NCBI GenBank assembly: GCA_003246265.1
Contig: QKAU01000071.1
Coordinates: 1 to 43,884 of the forward strand
Reading direction: 5' to 3'
Source: Kiritimatiellales bacterium
Lineage (GTDB): Bacteria; Verrucomicrobiota; Kiritimatiellia; Kiritimatiellales; Pontiellaceae
DNA: 43,884 bases
Part shown: positions 1-9,434 of the stretch, piece after piece
How the letters are laid out: every line of letters begins with the position of its first letter
How positions within the stretch are numbered: position 1 is the first letter of the stretch
Position numbers and translations under genes: made by a program
Notes under the pieces: generated by a model
Database searches by the model: none
What the model was told of the DNA's origin: nothing
The model's input: only the letters and a program-made list of their open reading frames with translations

Positions 1-2031
1 GAGCTCGGGCTGGGCGAAGACCATTCCGGCCTGCTGGTGCTGGACGCCGCGCTCAAGCCGGGTACGCCGTTCGTGGAGGTCTGGGGCGCGCCCGAAACCG
101 TCATTGAACTCGAGATCACGCCGAACCGTCCCGACTGCCTTTCGATGATCGGCGTGGCGCGCGAAATGGCGGTGCTCTACGGAACCGCCCTCAGACTGCC
201 CGGCATCGACCTCGCCGAAAGCGGAAACGCGGTGGCTGAAGAGATTGCCGTAACCGTCGAGGACCCGGCCAAGTGCCCGCGCTATACGGCGCGCGTGCTG
301 AAGGGAGCCCGGATCGGCCCCTCCCCGGAATGGATGCAGAAGCGGCTCGAGGCCGCCGGGTTGCGCCCGATCAACAACGTGGTCGACATCACCAACTACG
401 TGCTGCTCGAAACCGGCCACCCGCTGCACGCCTTCGACAAAACGCGTGTAGCCGGTGGCCGCATCGTCGTCCGCAACGCGAAGCCGGGTGAAACGATGCG
501 GTCACTCGACGGGGCCGAGCGCACGCTCTCGCCGGAGATGCTGGTGATCGCCGATGCGGAGAAGCCCTCCGCCATCGCCGGCGTCATGGGCGGGGCCGAC
601 AGCGAAATCAAGGCGGGGTCCACGACCATCCTGCTGGAAGCCGCCGCCTTTGAAACCTCGACCATCCGGCATGCGGCCAAAACGCTCGGCCTGACCACCG
701 ACTCCTCCTACCGCTTCCAGCGCGGAGTCAATCCCGACACGGTGGAGTGGGCCAGCCGCCGCGCCGCCGCACTGATGGCCGACCTCGCGGGGGCCGCCTG
801 CTGCAAGGGCACCATCGATGCCTATCCCCAATCCCGCCAACCGGTGCGCATCCCGTTTTCCTGGGCGCGTATCGAGGGCATGATCGGCTCCGGCATCTCC
901 CCTGCCGAGATGAAGCGGATCTTCGTGGCCTTGGAGGTCGGCATCGAGGACGACAACGGCGAAACCGCCGTGGCCGTGGCTCCGACCTTCCGGCTCGACC
1001 TCGTGCGCGAGGTCGACCTGGTCGAGGAGATCGCCCGCATCCACGGTGTCGACAACGTACCCGCCAAGACGCCGCTGGCCAAGGTGGTGCCGGGTTCCAG
1101 CGACCGCCGCGTCCGCGCCGTTGCCGGCCTGCGCAACGTGCTCCAGGGGCTTGGTGCCAGCGAAATCATGAACTACACGCTGGTGAACCATCCGCTGCTC
1201 GACCTCTTCGGCAAGGATAACCGCGATGCACGCGAGGAGTTGCCGCATCCGATCAGCATGGACCAATCGGTCATGCGCACATCGCTGATTCCCCAACTGG
1301 TCGAGAGCCTCGGCCGCAACCGATCGCGCCAGATCGGCGAGGCGTGCTTCTACGAGCTCGGCCGCAGCTTCAACCGCGTGGAGGGTCGGCCGGTACAGGC
1401 CGAAACCGTATCGCTTGGCATGATGGGACCCGTTGGCCGTTCCCTGCTCGAGAAGCGGGCACCGGTCTCCGACGAGGAGATGTTTGTCTGGATGAAGGGG
1501 CTGGTCGAGCGGCTGGTGTCGGCACAGAAGCTGCAGGTTTCGTTCAAGGCTGCGGACCGTCCGGAGTTCGAACCCGGCAAGGCCTTGGCGGTGGAGATCG
1601 GTGGCCGGCCGGCGGGATGCATGGGGCTGGTCAACAAGGCGGCCCGCGCGGAATGGAGGCTGACGGGTCCGGTGGCCGCCGCCGAAATCCAGCTGGAGGA
1701 GCTGCTTGGGAATGCCTTCCGGGTCGCCAAGGTGAAGGAGATCGCCCCGTTTCCTTCGATGGAACGCGACATCGCGCTGGTGGTCGATCAGGCGGTGAGC
1801 CACGAAGCGGTAGTGGAGCTGGTACGCAAGGCGAATCCGGCCGATCTTGAATCGTTCGGCCTATTCGACGTCTACCAGGGCAGGGGAATCGAGAAGGGGA
1901 AGAAGAGCCTGGCCTACAACTTCGTCTACCGTTCCGCCACGCAGACCCTCACCGACAAGAAGGTCAACAAGACGCACCAGAAATTGGCCGAGTTCTTGTG
2001 CCAGCAGCTTGGGGCCATCCTGCGCGAATAA
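1..2031 (+). CDS. pheT: Phenylalanyl-tRNA synthetase beta subunit (5' end cut by window)
   Basis: Beta chain of the alpha2beta2 enzyme that charges tRNA-Phe in the cytoplasm. The reading frame is open from base 1, which encodes the family stretch ELGLGEDHSGLL, so the gene begins upstream. About 677 residues are present against roughly 800 for the family; the missing part is the N-terminal tRNA-binding (EMAP-like) domain. Visible are the TPNRPDCLS motif near residue 41, the B3/B4 region (TNYVLLETGHPLHAFD), the B5 region, the synthetase-like core, and a C-terminal ferredoxin-fold anticodon-binding domain (FPSMERDIALVVD through VNKTHQKLAEFL). pheS is not next to it: the only pheS here lies about 30 kb away on the other strand (31878-32888). 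Identification is firm. Confidence 0.97.
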   Translation, partial: ELGLGEDHSGLLVLDAALKPGTPFVEVWGAPETVIELEITPNRPDCLSMIGVAREMAVLYGTALRLPGIDLAESGNAVAEEIAVTVEDPAKCPRYTARVLKGARIGPSPEWMQKRLEAAGLRPINNVVDITNYVLLETGHPLHAFDKTRVAGGRIVVRNAKPGETMRSLDGAERTLSPEMLVIADAEKPSAIAGVMGGADSEIKAGSTTILLEAAAFETSTIRHAAKTLGLTTDSSYRFQRGVNPDTVEWASRRAAALMADLAGAACCKGTIDAYPQSRQPVRIPFSWARIEGMIGSGISPAEMKRIFVALEVGIEDDNGETAVAVAPTFRLDLVREVDLVEEIARIHGVDNVPAKTPLAKVVPGSSDRRVRAVAGLRNVLQGLGASEIMNYTLVNHPLLDLFGKDNRDAREELPHPISMDQSVMRTSLIPQLVESLGRNRSRQIGEACFYELGRSFNRVEGRPVQAETVSLGMMGPVGRSLLEKRAPVSDEEMFVWMKGLVERLVSAQKLQVSFKAADRPEFEPGKALAVEIGGRPAGCMGLVNKAARAEWRLTGPVAAAEIQLEELLGNAFRVAKVKEIAPFPSMERDIALVVDQAVSHEAVVELVRKANPADLESFGLFDVYQGRGIEKGKKSLAYNFVYRSATQTLTDKKVNKTHQKLAEFLCQQLGAILRE

Positions 2032-2089
2032 GTCGATCCGTTGTTATTTGCTCTTGGTTCTCTTTGGGAAAGTCATATTCTTCAAAACC

Positions 2090-4231
2090 ATGAAAGTTTC
2101 CAGGCGCATTGTCGCTTATTCCTCCATCCTTCTGCCGGTTGCGCTATCCGCGGCGGCCCAGCCGCACGAAACCTTTTCCGAGCGGCCGTCCAGGCGGCAG
2201 GAGGCGGCCGGCAAGGCCCGGATGCGGGCTCAGCAGGAGCGGGAGGGGGCGCGCCTATGGGCCCGGCTGCACGGATTGCCCGTGCGCACCGTCGACGGTG
2301 ATCGCGTCGTCGAACTCATGGCGATGCGGGACGGGCAGCCGGTCTACTACACCACGCTCAACGCCAATGCTGCGCTGTCTACCGCGGCGAACCAGGTGGG
2401 GCTCTATCCATTCCTTGCCGATGGAGCAGGCCTGACTGTGGGAGTTTGGGATGCGGGGTCCGTGCTTTCGAGCCATGTTGAATTCGGCGGGCGCATCAGC
2501 CTGCAGGACGGTGAGACCGCAACGGATGGCCACTCCACCCATGTGGCCGGGACGATTGCCGCCAGTGGAATCAATGCAATGGCCAAGGGAATGGTGCCTG
2601 CCGTCCTCATAGACTCCTACGACTGGGCCTTCGATGAAGACGAAATGATTTCGGCAGCGGCATCCTATGCGGGCGAACCAGGAAAGATCTACCTGTCGAA
2701 CCACTCGTATGGCATCCTGTGCGGATGGAATGGTAGCTATTGGTATGGAGGCAACATCCTGGCGGGCGAGTCGGCTTCCTTCGGGCAGTACGACTACTTT
2801 GCCCGGTACTGGGACCAGATCGTCTACGATGCGCCCTACTACCTGCCGTTCAAGGCCGCCGGCAACGATCGGGACGATCCGGCGCCGGCGGAAGGCGCAA
2901 CCTTCTTCTACTACGAATCGGGCGCACTCAAATCAAATGTGTACAACAGTGCGATCCACCCCCTGGGCGATGGCAACACCGAAGGCGGCTACGACACGAT
3001 CCAACCGAAAGGCATTGCCAAGAACATCATGACGGTCGGGGCCATCGGCGATGCCGGATACGGGACGATGCGCATCCTCGCCTATCCCTATGCCGCCATG
3101 TCCAGCTTCAGCGGCTGGGGTCCGGCGGATGACGGGCGCATCAAGCCCGACATTGTTGCCAACGGGGTTGGCTTAACCTCTACCTTGGGGTCGGGCGATA
3201 TGGTCTATGGAAGCATGTCTGGAACCAGCATGGCGACACCCAACGCATGCGGATCGGCGGCATTGCTGGTCGACTACTATGGGAAGCGCTTTCCCGGCCA
3301 GGCGATGCGGGCCAGCACGCTCAAGGGATTGATCATTCACACGGCCGACGACCTGGGGAATCCGGGACCCGACTATTCGTATGGTTGGGGTTTGATGAAT
3401 ACGCTGGCGGCGGCCGAGCTGTTGAAGGACTACGCCAACGGCAACACCATGAGGCTGACCGAGGACGGATTGGACAACGGGAATCGCAGCGACACCTTCA
3501 CCTTCTTCTGCACGGGGCTCGAGCCGGTTCGCGTTACCCTTTGCTGGACCGATCCGCCCGGAACCTACCGGGCTGATCTGGATGACCGGTCGCCGGCCCT
3601 GGTCAACGATCTGGACCTCAAGGTTGAAGACCCCGATGGCATGGTGCACTATCCCTTCACGCTGGACTACTCGAATCCCTCCGCCATGGCCACCGCCAGT
3701 GCCGAAAATGACATCGACAACGTGGAGCAGGTCTACATCGCTTCGGTGGTTCCCGGAAAATACACTATAACCGTTGATGTCGACGAACCCGCCCTCTCGG
3801 GGGGGCAGCAGTGGTATTCCCTGCTGGTCAGCGGCAGCCCTTCCGATTCGGATGACGACGGCATGCCGGACCTTTGGGAGGTGCTCTATTTCCTCAACCC
3901 GACCAACGGTTTGGCAAATGGAGACCTGGATGGCGACGGCATGGACAACGCTTCCGAATACATCGCGGGAACCCAGCCGAACCAGACTGGATCGCTGTTT
4001 TCAGTAACGGCATACGAGGTCTCCGCAACGGGTAGCAATGCACCGTTCATCGTCACATGGGACCCGGTCGCGGGCCGCGTGTACAATGTGGGGTGGTCGT
4101 CCGACCTGCTCTACGCAGGATTCACCAACATCTCCGGCGACCTTCCATATCCGGCCGGCAGCTATACCGATGCGGTGGAGCGTGCCGGTGGCGGAAACTA
4201 CTACCAGGTGGACGTCCGCCTCGACCAGTAG
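2090..4231 (+). CDS. Secreted KP-43-like subtilase (S8), paralogue 1
   Basis: Exported serine endopeptidase of 713 residues. The frame is open further upstream, but the ATG at 2090 begins a good signal peptide (MKVSRRIVAYSSILLPVALSAAAQ). A charged pro-region follows (about 22-100). The catalytic triad is visible as Asp121 (VGVWDAG), His148 (HSTHVAGT) and Ser380 (SGTSMATP), with oxyanion Asn259 (AAGND). A beta domain after the catalytic part (about 478-583, LVNDLDLKV and DNVEQVYIA) resembles the C-terminal barrel of Bacillus KP-43 protease. Thrombospondin-3-like Ca loops (from about 586: DDDGMPDLWE, GDLDGDGMDN) and the terminal module shared by this cluster complete it. Two paralogues lie downstream. 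The Shine-Dalgarno is weak. Confidence 0.93.
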   Translation: MKVSRRIVAYSSILLPVALSAAAQPHETFSERPSRRQEAAGKARMRAQQEREGARLWARLHGLPVRTVDGDRVVELMAMRDGQPVYYTTLNANAALSTAANQVGLYPFLADGAGLTVGVWDAGSVLSSHVEFGGRISLQDGETATDGHSTHVAGTIAASGINAMAKGMVPAVLIDSYDWAFDEDEMISAAASYAGEPGKIYLSNHSYGILCGWNGSYWYGGNILAGESASFGQYDYFARYWDQIVYDAPYYLPFKAAGNDRDDPAPAEGATFFYYESGALKSNVYNSAIHPLGDGNTEGGYDTIQPKGIAKNIMTVGAIGDAGYGTMRILAYPYAAMSSFSGWGPADDGRIKPDIVANGVGLTSTLGSGDMVYGSMSGTSMATPNACGSAALLVDYYGKRFPGQAMRASTLKGLIIHTADDLGNPGPDYSYGWGLMNTLAAAELLKDYANGNTMRLTEDGLDNGNRSDTFTFFCTGLEPVRVTLCWTDPPGTYRADLDDRSPALVNDLDLKVEDPDGMVHYPFTLDYSNPSAMATASAENDIDNVEQVYIASVVPGKYTITVDVDEPALSGGQQWYSLLVSGSPSDSDDDGMPDLWEVLYFLNPTNGLANGDLDGDGMDNASEYIAGTQPNQTGSLFSVTAYEVSATGSNAPFIVTWDPVAGRVYNVGWSSDLLYAGFTNISGDLPYPAGSYTDAVERAGGGNYYQVDVRLDQ
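3218..3248 (+). repeat. 31-bp identical patch shared with paralogue 2
   Basis: This segment covers the active-site serine codons and is base-identical to 8336-8366 in the second subtilase gene. The following ~200 bases are also very similar. It reflects gene duplication or conversion, not a mobile element. Confidence 0.8.
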
Positions 4232-4257
4232 CGGAAGCCCAATGGCGCTGCCTGAAA

Positions 4258-4296
4258 AAGAAGATGCCGTGTCGCCACCAGTCCGGGGATGCACCT
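4258..4296. repeat. Intergenic short element, copy A
   Basis: A ~39-base segment (AAGAAGATGCCG ... GGGGATGCACCT) resembles 13582-13622 (AAGGAGATGCCG ... AGGGACGCACCT): both ends match well and about 10 bases in the middle differ. Both copies lie just after a + strand gene for an exported protein. The rest of the 4232-4510 gap shows nothing recognisable. It may be a dispersed non-coding repeat or a terminator-like element; two copies are weak support. Confidence 0.35.
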
Positions 4297-4510
4297 GTTA
4301 AGCATGGGTTGGCCATTCACGATGCCTGCGTACGCCGTCACCTCCTTTGCAGCTGGCGGCACTCCATGGTGGATAATCCCTATGGGTCGGCACATAATTA
4401 GCTAAGACCTTGCTTCGTATCCTGCCCGCCAGGCCGGGCGGAAAGTGATGAACAAGGCCGATGTCGGCCAAAGCGGGGGAATCTTTCGCATTCCACTGAA
4501 CGGAGGTTGG

Positions 4511-6973
4511 ATGAAACGTCTTTTCTTATTGGCCGGAGGGCTGGCGGTTGCCCTGTCCCTGCTACTTACCTTTCTGCATTCTGAGAAAGCGCCGCTGCCT
4601 GCGCAGCGAACGGCGGCGACCGGCCAGGAGGAAAAAGAGCTGTCGCCGCTGTCCGGAGCGCGCGCAGATCCACTGGCCCCGGAGCTTGCTTCGGCATCGG
4701 TACCATCCGATCCGGAAACCGTCATGTCGTCCACGGTACTTTCCTTGTCCGACATCCCCGAGGGGGAATTCAAGGCCGGGGTGGTCCGGCTGCCCGAAGA
4801 GGCGCAGCGGCGCGCACTCGAAAAGCTTGATCGAAACCGGCAGCTTCTCGCCGATGTGGAGTCCCTTCGCGTCGATCCCAACGGAATGATCTACTATGTC
4901 TGCACCTTCGGAGCGGAAAGCGGGGCGGCCGCCCGTTCCATCGTGGCGACAGCGGAATCGGCCACAGCGGGAATCGAGCCGGCCGGGGCCTTGGTGCCCG
5001 TTGCGTCTCCGCCGCAACTTCACAGCCGCCCCGGTTCCGCCAATGTGCTGTTCCTCGACTTCAATGGCCATGTCATCGAGGGGACAGCATGGAACAGCTC
5101 CAAAGGGGTGGCGAAATGGGAGTGCCTGCCGTACGACAAGGATGGCGACAGAACCACCTTCAGCAGCGCGGAGATGGCGATCATCACGCAGGTTTGGGAG
5201 CGGGTGTCGGAGGACTATGCGCCCTTCGACGTCGATGTGACGACCGAAGAGCCGGTGTGGGGAACCCGGACCGGCCATGCCCTGATCACGCCCACGACCG
5301 ATAAGAACGGCGTACCATGCCCCCACAGCGGCTATGGCGGTATTGCCTATCTCGACGTGTTCGGGAATTCATGGTATTCCTACAACTACGGCGGGAACTG
5401 CTACTCCCCGGCGTGGTGCATCGACTATGTCGCCGATGACGCTGCGGAGGTCATCTCCCACGAGCTGGGGCATAATCTCAGCCTGTCCCACGACATGTCG
5501 AGCGATCTGTCGACGTATACCAACGGATACTATGCCGGCCACGTCAACGGCGGCATCCCTTGGGGGCCGATCATGGGTACGGGGTACAACGATGATGTTT
5601 CGCAATGGAGCAAGGGCGACTACTACAATGCCTTCCAATCCTCGCAGGACGACCTGTACCAGATCTCCAGCCGGCTCGGATACCGGCCGGACGACCACGG
5701 CGACACCCTCGGTGCGGCCGATGCGCTTTCGGCCGACGCGTTTGGATATCTGGCGGAAGATGGGGTCATCGAAACCACGGGCGATCCCGACGCCTTCGTT
5801 TTCACGGTGGACGAAGGGGCGGTCGATATCATGGCTTCGCCGTACCGCGCGGCGAACGGTACATGGGGAGGGAACCTCGATATCAACCTCGAACTCTACA
5901 ACGGCATCGGGACGCTCATGGCGACCAACAACCCGATACTCGAAACGAAGGCTTCCTTCTCGACCAACCTGGCGGCCGGTACCTACTACCTGCAGGTAAA
6001 GCCGACCGGCATGGGGAACCCGCTGGTCAATCCCCCGACCGGGTACGTCCTCTACGGCAGCCTAGGGCAATACAGCGTCCGTGTCGTGCCGCCCGGTGGC
6101 ATAAAGGCGTTGCCCAACATCGATGGATTCGAGGGCGGCGGAGGTAGCCTGTGGCGGCAATCAACCAGCGACGATATCGATTGGACCAGCCAGCAGGGCA
6201 CGACCCCGAGTGGTTCCACGGGGCCCTCCGGTGCCGCCTCCGGCAGCTACTACCTCTTTACCGAAGCGAGCAGCCAGCCCAACAAGACGGCAATGATCGA
6301 ATCGACCCGGCTCGACCTGGAGCATTCGACCCTGCCCACCCTGATGTTCGAGTACCACATGTATGGTGCCGACATGGGAACCCTCTCGGTCGACGTCTTC
6401 GACGGTACGTGGCACTCCAACGTCTGGGTGCGTTCAGGCCAGCAGCATACCAGTTCCAGCAACCCTTGGAGCACCGCGGTCGTCGATCTTTCCCCCTTTG
6501 CCGGAATGCGCGATGTCGTCATCCGGCTGCGCGGGAAGACGGGAGGCAACTATCGCAGCGACATGGCGATCGACAACCTCCGATTCTCCGTGGATGCCGA
6601 TGCGGACACGATGCCGGACTATTGGGAAAACCTCTATTTCGGCAGCATTACCGGTGCCGTGGCGGCCGTCGACACGGACAACGACGGGTTCGACAACCTG
6701 GCCGAATACATCGCGGGGTCGATCCCCACGGATGATGCCTCCTTCTTCATGGTCACCGAGCAGGCCATGGCCGATACCACGAATTTCGTGGTGGAATGGG
6801 CCCCATCGTTGATGGGGCGTATTTACACGGTCATGTGGAATGCCGACCTGGTATATGGGAGTTTCTCCAACATCTCCGGCGACCTCCCGTATCCGGCCGG
6901 CAGCTACACCGATACGGTCGAGCGGGTGGGCAACGGGCAGTTCTACCGCGTTGAGGTCCGCCTCGACCCATAG
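4511..6973 (+). CDS. Exported metzincin metalloprotease with PPC-like, MAM-like and Ca-binding modules
   Basis: Zinc endopeptidase of 820 residues. The ATG at 4511 is chosen over GTG 4445 and ATG 4448 because GGAGG lies just upstream and the signal segment starts here (MKRLFLLAGGLAVALSLLLT). The zinc site is HELGHNLSLSH with His317, Glu318, His321 and His327; the usual glycine of the metzincin HExxHxxGxxH signature is serine. A Met-turn candidate (GPIMGTGY) follows. Further on come a pre-peptidase C-terminal-like beta domain (about 420-528), a MAM-like domain (about 536-691, IDGFEGG ... AIDNLRFS), Ca loops (about 694-745) and the terminal module ending FYRVEVRLDP. The subtilases on either side share only the last two parts, so the tail was recombined onto an unrelated catalytic domain. 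Substrate unknown. Confidence 0.9.
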   Translation: MKRLFLLAGGLAVALSLLLTFLHSEKAPLPAQRTAATGQEEKELSPLSGARADPLAPELASASVPSDPETVMSSTVLSLSDIPEGEFKAGVVRLPEEAQRRALEKLDRNRQLLADVESLRVDPNGMIYYVCTFGAESGAAARSIVATAESATAGIEPAGALVPVASPPQLHSRPGSANVLFLDFNGHVIEGTAWNSSKGVAKWECLPYDKDGDRTTFSSAEMAIITQVWERVSEDYAPFDVDVTTEEPVWGTRTGHALITPTTDKNGVPCPHSGYGGIAYLDVFGNSWYSYNYGGNCYSPAWCIDYVADDAAEVISHELGHNLSLSHDMSSDLSTYTNGYYAGHVNGGIPWGPIMGTGYNDDVSQWSKGDYYNAFQSSQDDLYQISSRLGYRPDDHGDTLGAADALSADAFGYLAEDGVIETTGDPDAFVFTVDEGAVDIMASPYRAANGTWGGNLDINLELYNGIGTLMATNNPILETKASFSTNLAAGTYYLQVKPTGMGNPLVNPPTGYVLYGSLGQYSVRVVPPGGIKALPNIDGFEGGGGSLWRQSTSDDIDWTSQQGTTPSGSTGPSGAASGSYYLFTEASSQPNKTAMIESTRLDLEHSTLPTLMFEYHMYGADMGTLSVDVFDGTWHSNVWVRSGQQHTSSSNPWSTAVVDLSPFAGMRDVVIRLRGKTGGNYRSDMAIDNLRFSVDADADTMPDYWENLYFGSITGAVAAVDTDNDGFDNLAEYIAGSIPTDDASFFMVTEQAMADTTNFVVEWAPSLMGRIYTVMWNADLVYGSFSNISGDLPYPAGSYTDTVERVGNGQFYRVEVRLDP

Positions 6974-7144
6974 CGGCGTCCTGCCGGACCCGCTGATTTT
7001 GATATACAACGTGTTGCGGGCGGCGTAGAAATGCGCCGTGAAAACACGGGGTTATGCGATCATGGTTTCGGCATTGGTGTCCGCCTTATGCCATGCCGCC
7101 GGTTCCGAAAAGAGTGGCTGTCCATGATACGGGAGGATGGTGCC

Positions 7145-9364
7145 ATGTGCGGGAACCGGGCTATTCGGCAGGTGGTGAATGGCTCCCATCGCTTGGGATC
7201 CGTTTCCGTTATCCTTTTTCTTACGCTTTCGGCGGCGGCCGCACAGCGGCACGAAACCTTTGCGGAGAATCCTGCAAAACGCGCCGTCGCGGTGCAACGT
7301 GCCAGGGAAAAAGCGCAGCGCGAGAAGGATGAGGCGAGGCAATGGGCGCAGGCACACGGCGCTCCCCTGCGATACGACGATGGCCAGCGGCTTATGGAGC
7401 TCATGGCCATCCGCCATGGCGTTCCCGTCTATTATGCAACGAAGAACCGGAATGCCGCGATTTCGACCGCGGCAGACCTGGTGCGCCAGTCGCCGCCGTT
7501 CCATGTCGATGGCGCCGGGCTGACGGTCGGCGTATGGGACGGGGGTTCGGTACTGACCACCCATCAGGAGTTTGGCGGGCGCGTAGCCAATCTGGATGGG
7601 GTGGCGTCGCATTACCATTCCACGCATGTCGGCGGCACGATCGGTGCAGCGGGGGTTGTCACCAATGCGAAGGGCATGGCGCCGGCCGTATGCATCGATT
7701 CGTACGATTGGGATGCGGACATTGCGGAAATGATTTCACGGGCGGCCGCAACGCCAGGCGAAACGAACGCTATCTACCTGTCGAACCACTCCTACGGAAC
7801 CATCGGTGGGTGGACCTGGCGGCTGGGTGGGAGTACGTACTATTATTGGCCCTATTGGTTCGATTTCGGGCCCGGCGAGGTGGACATCTACTTCGGCCAG
7901 TACGATGCCGGTGCCGCGGATTACGACCAGGTGGTTTACGATGCACCGTATTTCCTCCCGTTTGTTGCGGCCGGCAACGACCGTTCCGACAATCCCGCAA
8001 ACGGCGAAACCGTGGTTTGGGGTGAAGTGAAAGGGAACAAGATCATACTGTGGCATTCCGTCGTCTACGACGACACGCTGCATCCGCCCGGCGACGGCAT
8101 CTACAAGGGCGGTTACGACAACATCAGCGCCGAAGCCACCGCCAAGAACATCATGACCGTGGGGGCCGTGGCCGATGCGGTGAACGGCAATCTGCGGTCG
8201 ATCGCGAACGCTTCGAACCTCTATTTCAGCAGTTGGGGGCCGGCCGACGACGGGCGCATCAAGCCGGACATCGTGGCGAATGGATGGCAGCTCTACTCCT
8301 GTTTCGATAGCTCGAATACCGACTATTACGCCATCTCTGGAACCAGCATGGCGACACCCAACGCATCGGGTTCCGCCTTGTTGCTGGTCGACTACTACGG
8401 CCGGCGGTTTCCGGGCATGGCAATGCGGGCCAGCACGCTAAAGGGATTGATCATCCACACGGCGGACGACCTGGGAAATCCCGGGCCCGACTATTCCAAC
8501 GGATGGGGTTTGATGAACACCCTGGCAGCCGCCGAGCTGGTCAAGGACTATGCCGATGGAAACGCGGTGCGCCTGACCGAAGGGGTGCTTTCGCCGACCA
8601 ACGCGACCGACTCGCTCGTCTGCTACAGCGACGGATCGGAGCCGATTCGTGCAACGTTGTGCTGGACCGATCCCCCCGGTCCGGAGCAGGCGACGCATGA
8701 CAGCAGGACCCCCGTGCTGGTCAACGATCTCGATCTCAAGATCGTCGGGCCGGATGGAACGAATTATCCCTATAGCATGGACTACGATCACCCAACCTCC
8801 AACGCTACCACGGTGACGAAAAACGATACCGACAACGTGGAACAGGTCTATCTCGCGGCCCCGTCCGCCGGCGAGTATACGATGATCGTCGACTACGACG
8901 GCCCGTTGCAGGATGGGGGGCAGCGCTATTCCCTGCTGGTCAGCGGCCTCTCTACCAACGTGGCTCCCGCCAATCCCGATCTGGATGGGGACGGCCTGCC
9001 GAACGAGTGGGAACTACGCTACTATGGCGGCCTGACTAACGGCATGCCAGGCGAGGACACCGATGGCGACGGGGCCAACAACAGGAGGGAATACATCGCC
9101 GGCACCGATCCCACCAACCCCGCCTCCTTCTTTGCCATCACGGCGTTCGGGACGGGCTCCTCCACCGGTCCACCGGTCCACCTTGCCTGGGGGCCGGTGA
9201 TCGAAGGGCGCAGCTACGCCGTTGGGTGGAGCACGAACCTTGCGGAGACGGTTTTCACCAATGTTTCCGGCGTCCTGGCCTATCCGGCCGGCAGCTATAC
9301 CGATGCAGTCGAGCATGCCGGCATGGGTCATTTCTACCAGGTGGAAGTCCATCTCGCGCCCTGA
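7145..9364 (+). CDS. Secreted KP-43-like subtilase (S8), paralogue 2
   Basis: Exported serine protease, 739 residues, same architecture as the gene at 2090. ATG 7145 is preferred to 7031 and 7124 because GGGAGG lies 8 bases upstream and the hydrophobic signal follows (SVSVILFLTLSAAAAQ). Triad: Asp132 (VWDGG), His158 (HSTHVGGT), Ser401 (SGTSMATP). The pro-region repeats the family pattern (ETFAENPAKR, ELMAIRHG, YYATKNRNAAIS). The KP-43-type beta domain (VNDLDLKI, DNVEQVYLA), Ca loops from about 612 (DLDGDGLPNEWE, DTDGDGANN) and the terminal module (PAGSYTDAVE ... FYQVEVHLAP) are all present. Parts of its catalytic domain are nearly identical in DNA to paralogue 1, which suggests a recent duplication or conversion. 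Confidence 0.93.
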   Translation: MCGNRAIRQVVNGSHRLGSVSVILFLTLSAAAAQRHETFAENPAKRAVAVQRAREKAQREKDEARQWAQAHGAPLRYDDGQRLMELMAIRHGVPVYYATKNRNAAISTAADLVRQSPPFHVDGAGLTVGVWDGGSVLTTHQEFGGRVANLDGVASHYHSTHVGGTIGAAGVVTNAKGMAPAVCIDSYDWDADIAEMISRAAATPGETNAIYLSNHSYGTIGGWTWRLGGSTYYYWPYWFDFGPGEVDIYFGQYDAGAADYDQVVYDAPYFLPFVAAGNDRSDNPANGETVVWGEVKGNKIILWHSVVYDDTLHPPGDGIYKGGYDNISAEATAKNIMTVGAVADAVNGNLRSIANASNLYFSSWGPADDGRIKPDIVANGWQLYSCFDSSNTDYYAISGTSMATPNASGSALLLVDYYGRRFPGMAMRASTLKGLIIHTADDLGNPGPDYSNGWGLMNTLAAAELVKDYADGNAVRLTEGVLSPTNATDSLVCYSDGSEPIRATLCWTDPPGPEQATHDSRTPVLVNDLDLKIVGPDGTNYPYSMDYDHPTSNATTVTKNDTDNVEQVYLAAPSAGEYTMIVDYDGPLQDGGQRYSLLVSGLSTNVAPANPDLDGDGLPNEWELRYYGGLTNGMPGEDTDGDGANNRREYIAGTDPTNPASFFAITAFGTGSSTGPPVHLAWGPVIEGRSYAVGWSTNLAETVFTNVSGVLAYPAGSYTDAVEHAGMGHFYQVEVHLAP
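8336..8366 (+). repeat. 31-bp identical patch shared with paralogue 1
   Basis: Base-identical partner of 3218-3248, at the active-site serine of the second subtilase. The third paralogue (about 10629-10660) is clearly more diverged here. Confidence 0.8.
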
Positions 9365-9434
9365 CGGTGCCGCACCGGCCGGGAGTGAATGTTGCGGGCC
9401 GGAGGATGGTCTATGATGGAACCGGACGGTTCGC

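Noticed and set aside
2054-2081. TTGGTT/TATTCT promoter-like pair before subtilase 1
   Set aside because: The -10 box would be only 8 bases from the ATG and leave no room for a ribosome site.
1847-2089. Upstream extension of subtilase 1 into pheT
   Set aside because: It would overlap 185 bases of pheT in another frame and bury the signal peptide; ATG 2090 is sufficient.
4445-4510. Earlier GTG/ATG starts for the metzincin
   Set aside because: They add 21-22 residues before the natural signal peptide, and GGAGG sits in front of ATG 4511.
7031-7144. Extended N-terminus of subtilase 2
   Set aside because: A strong Shine-Dalgarno 8 bases before ATG 7145 and the signal peptide position decide for the shorter form.
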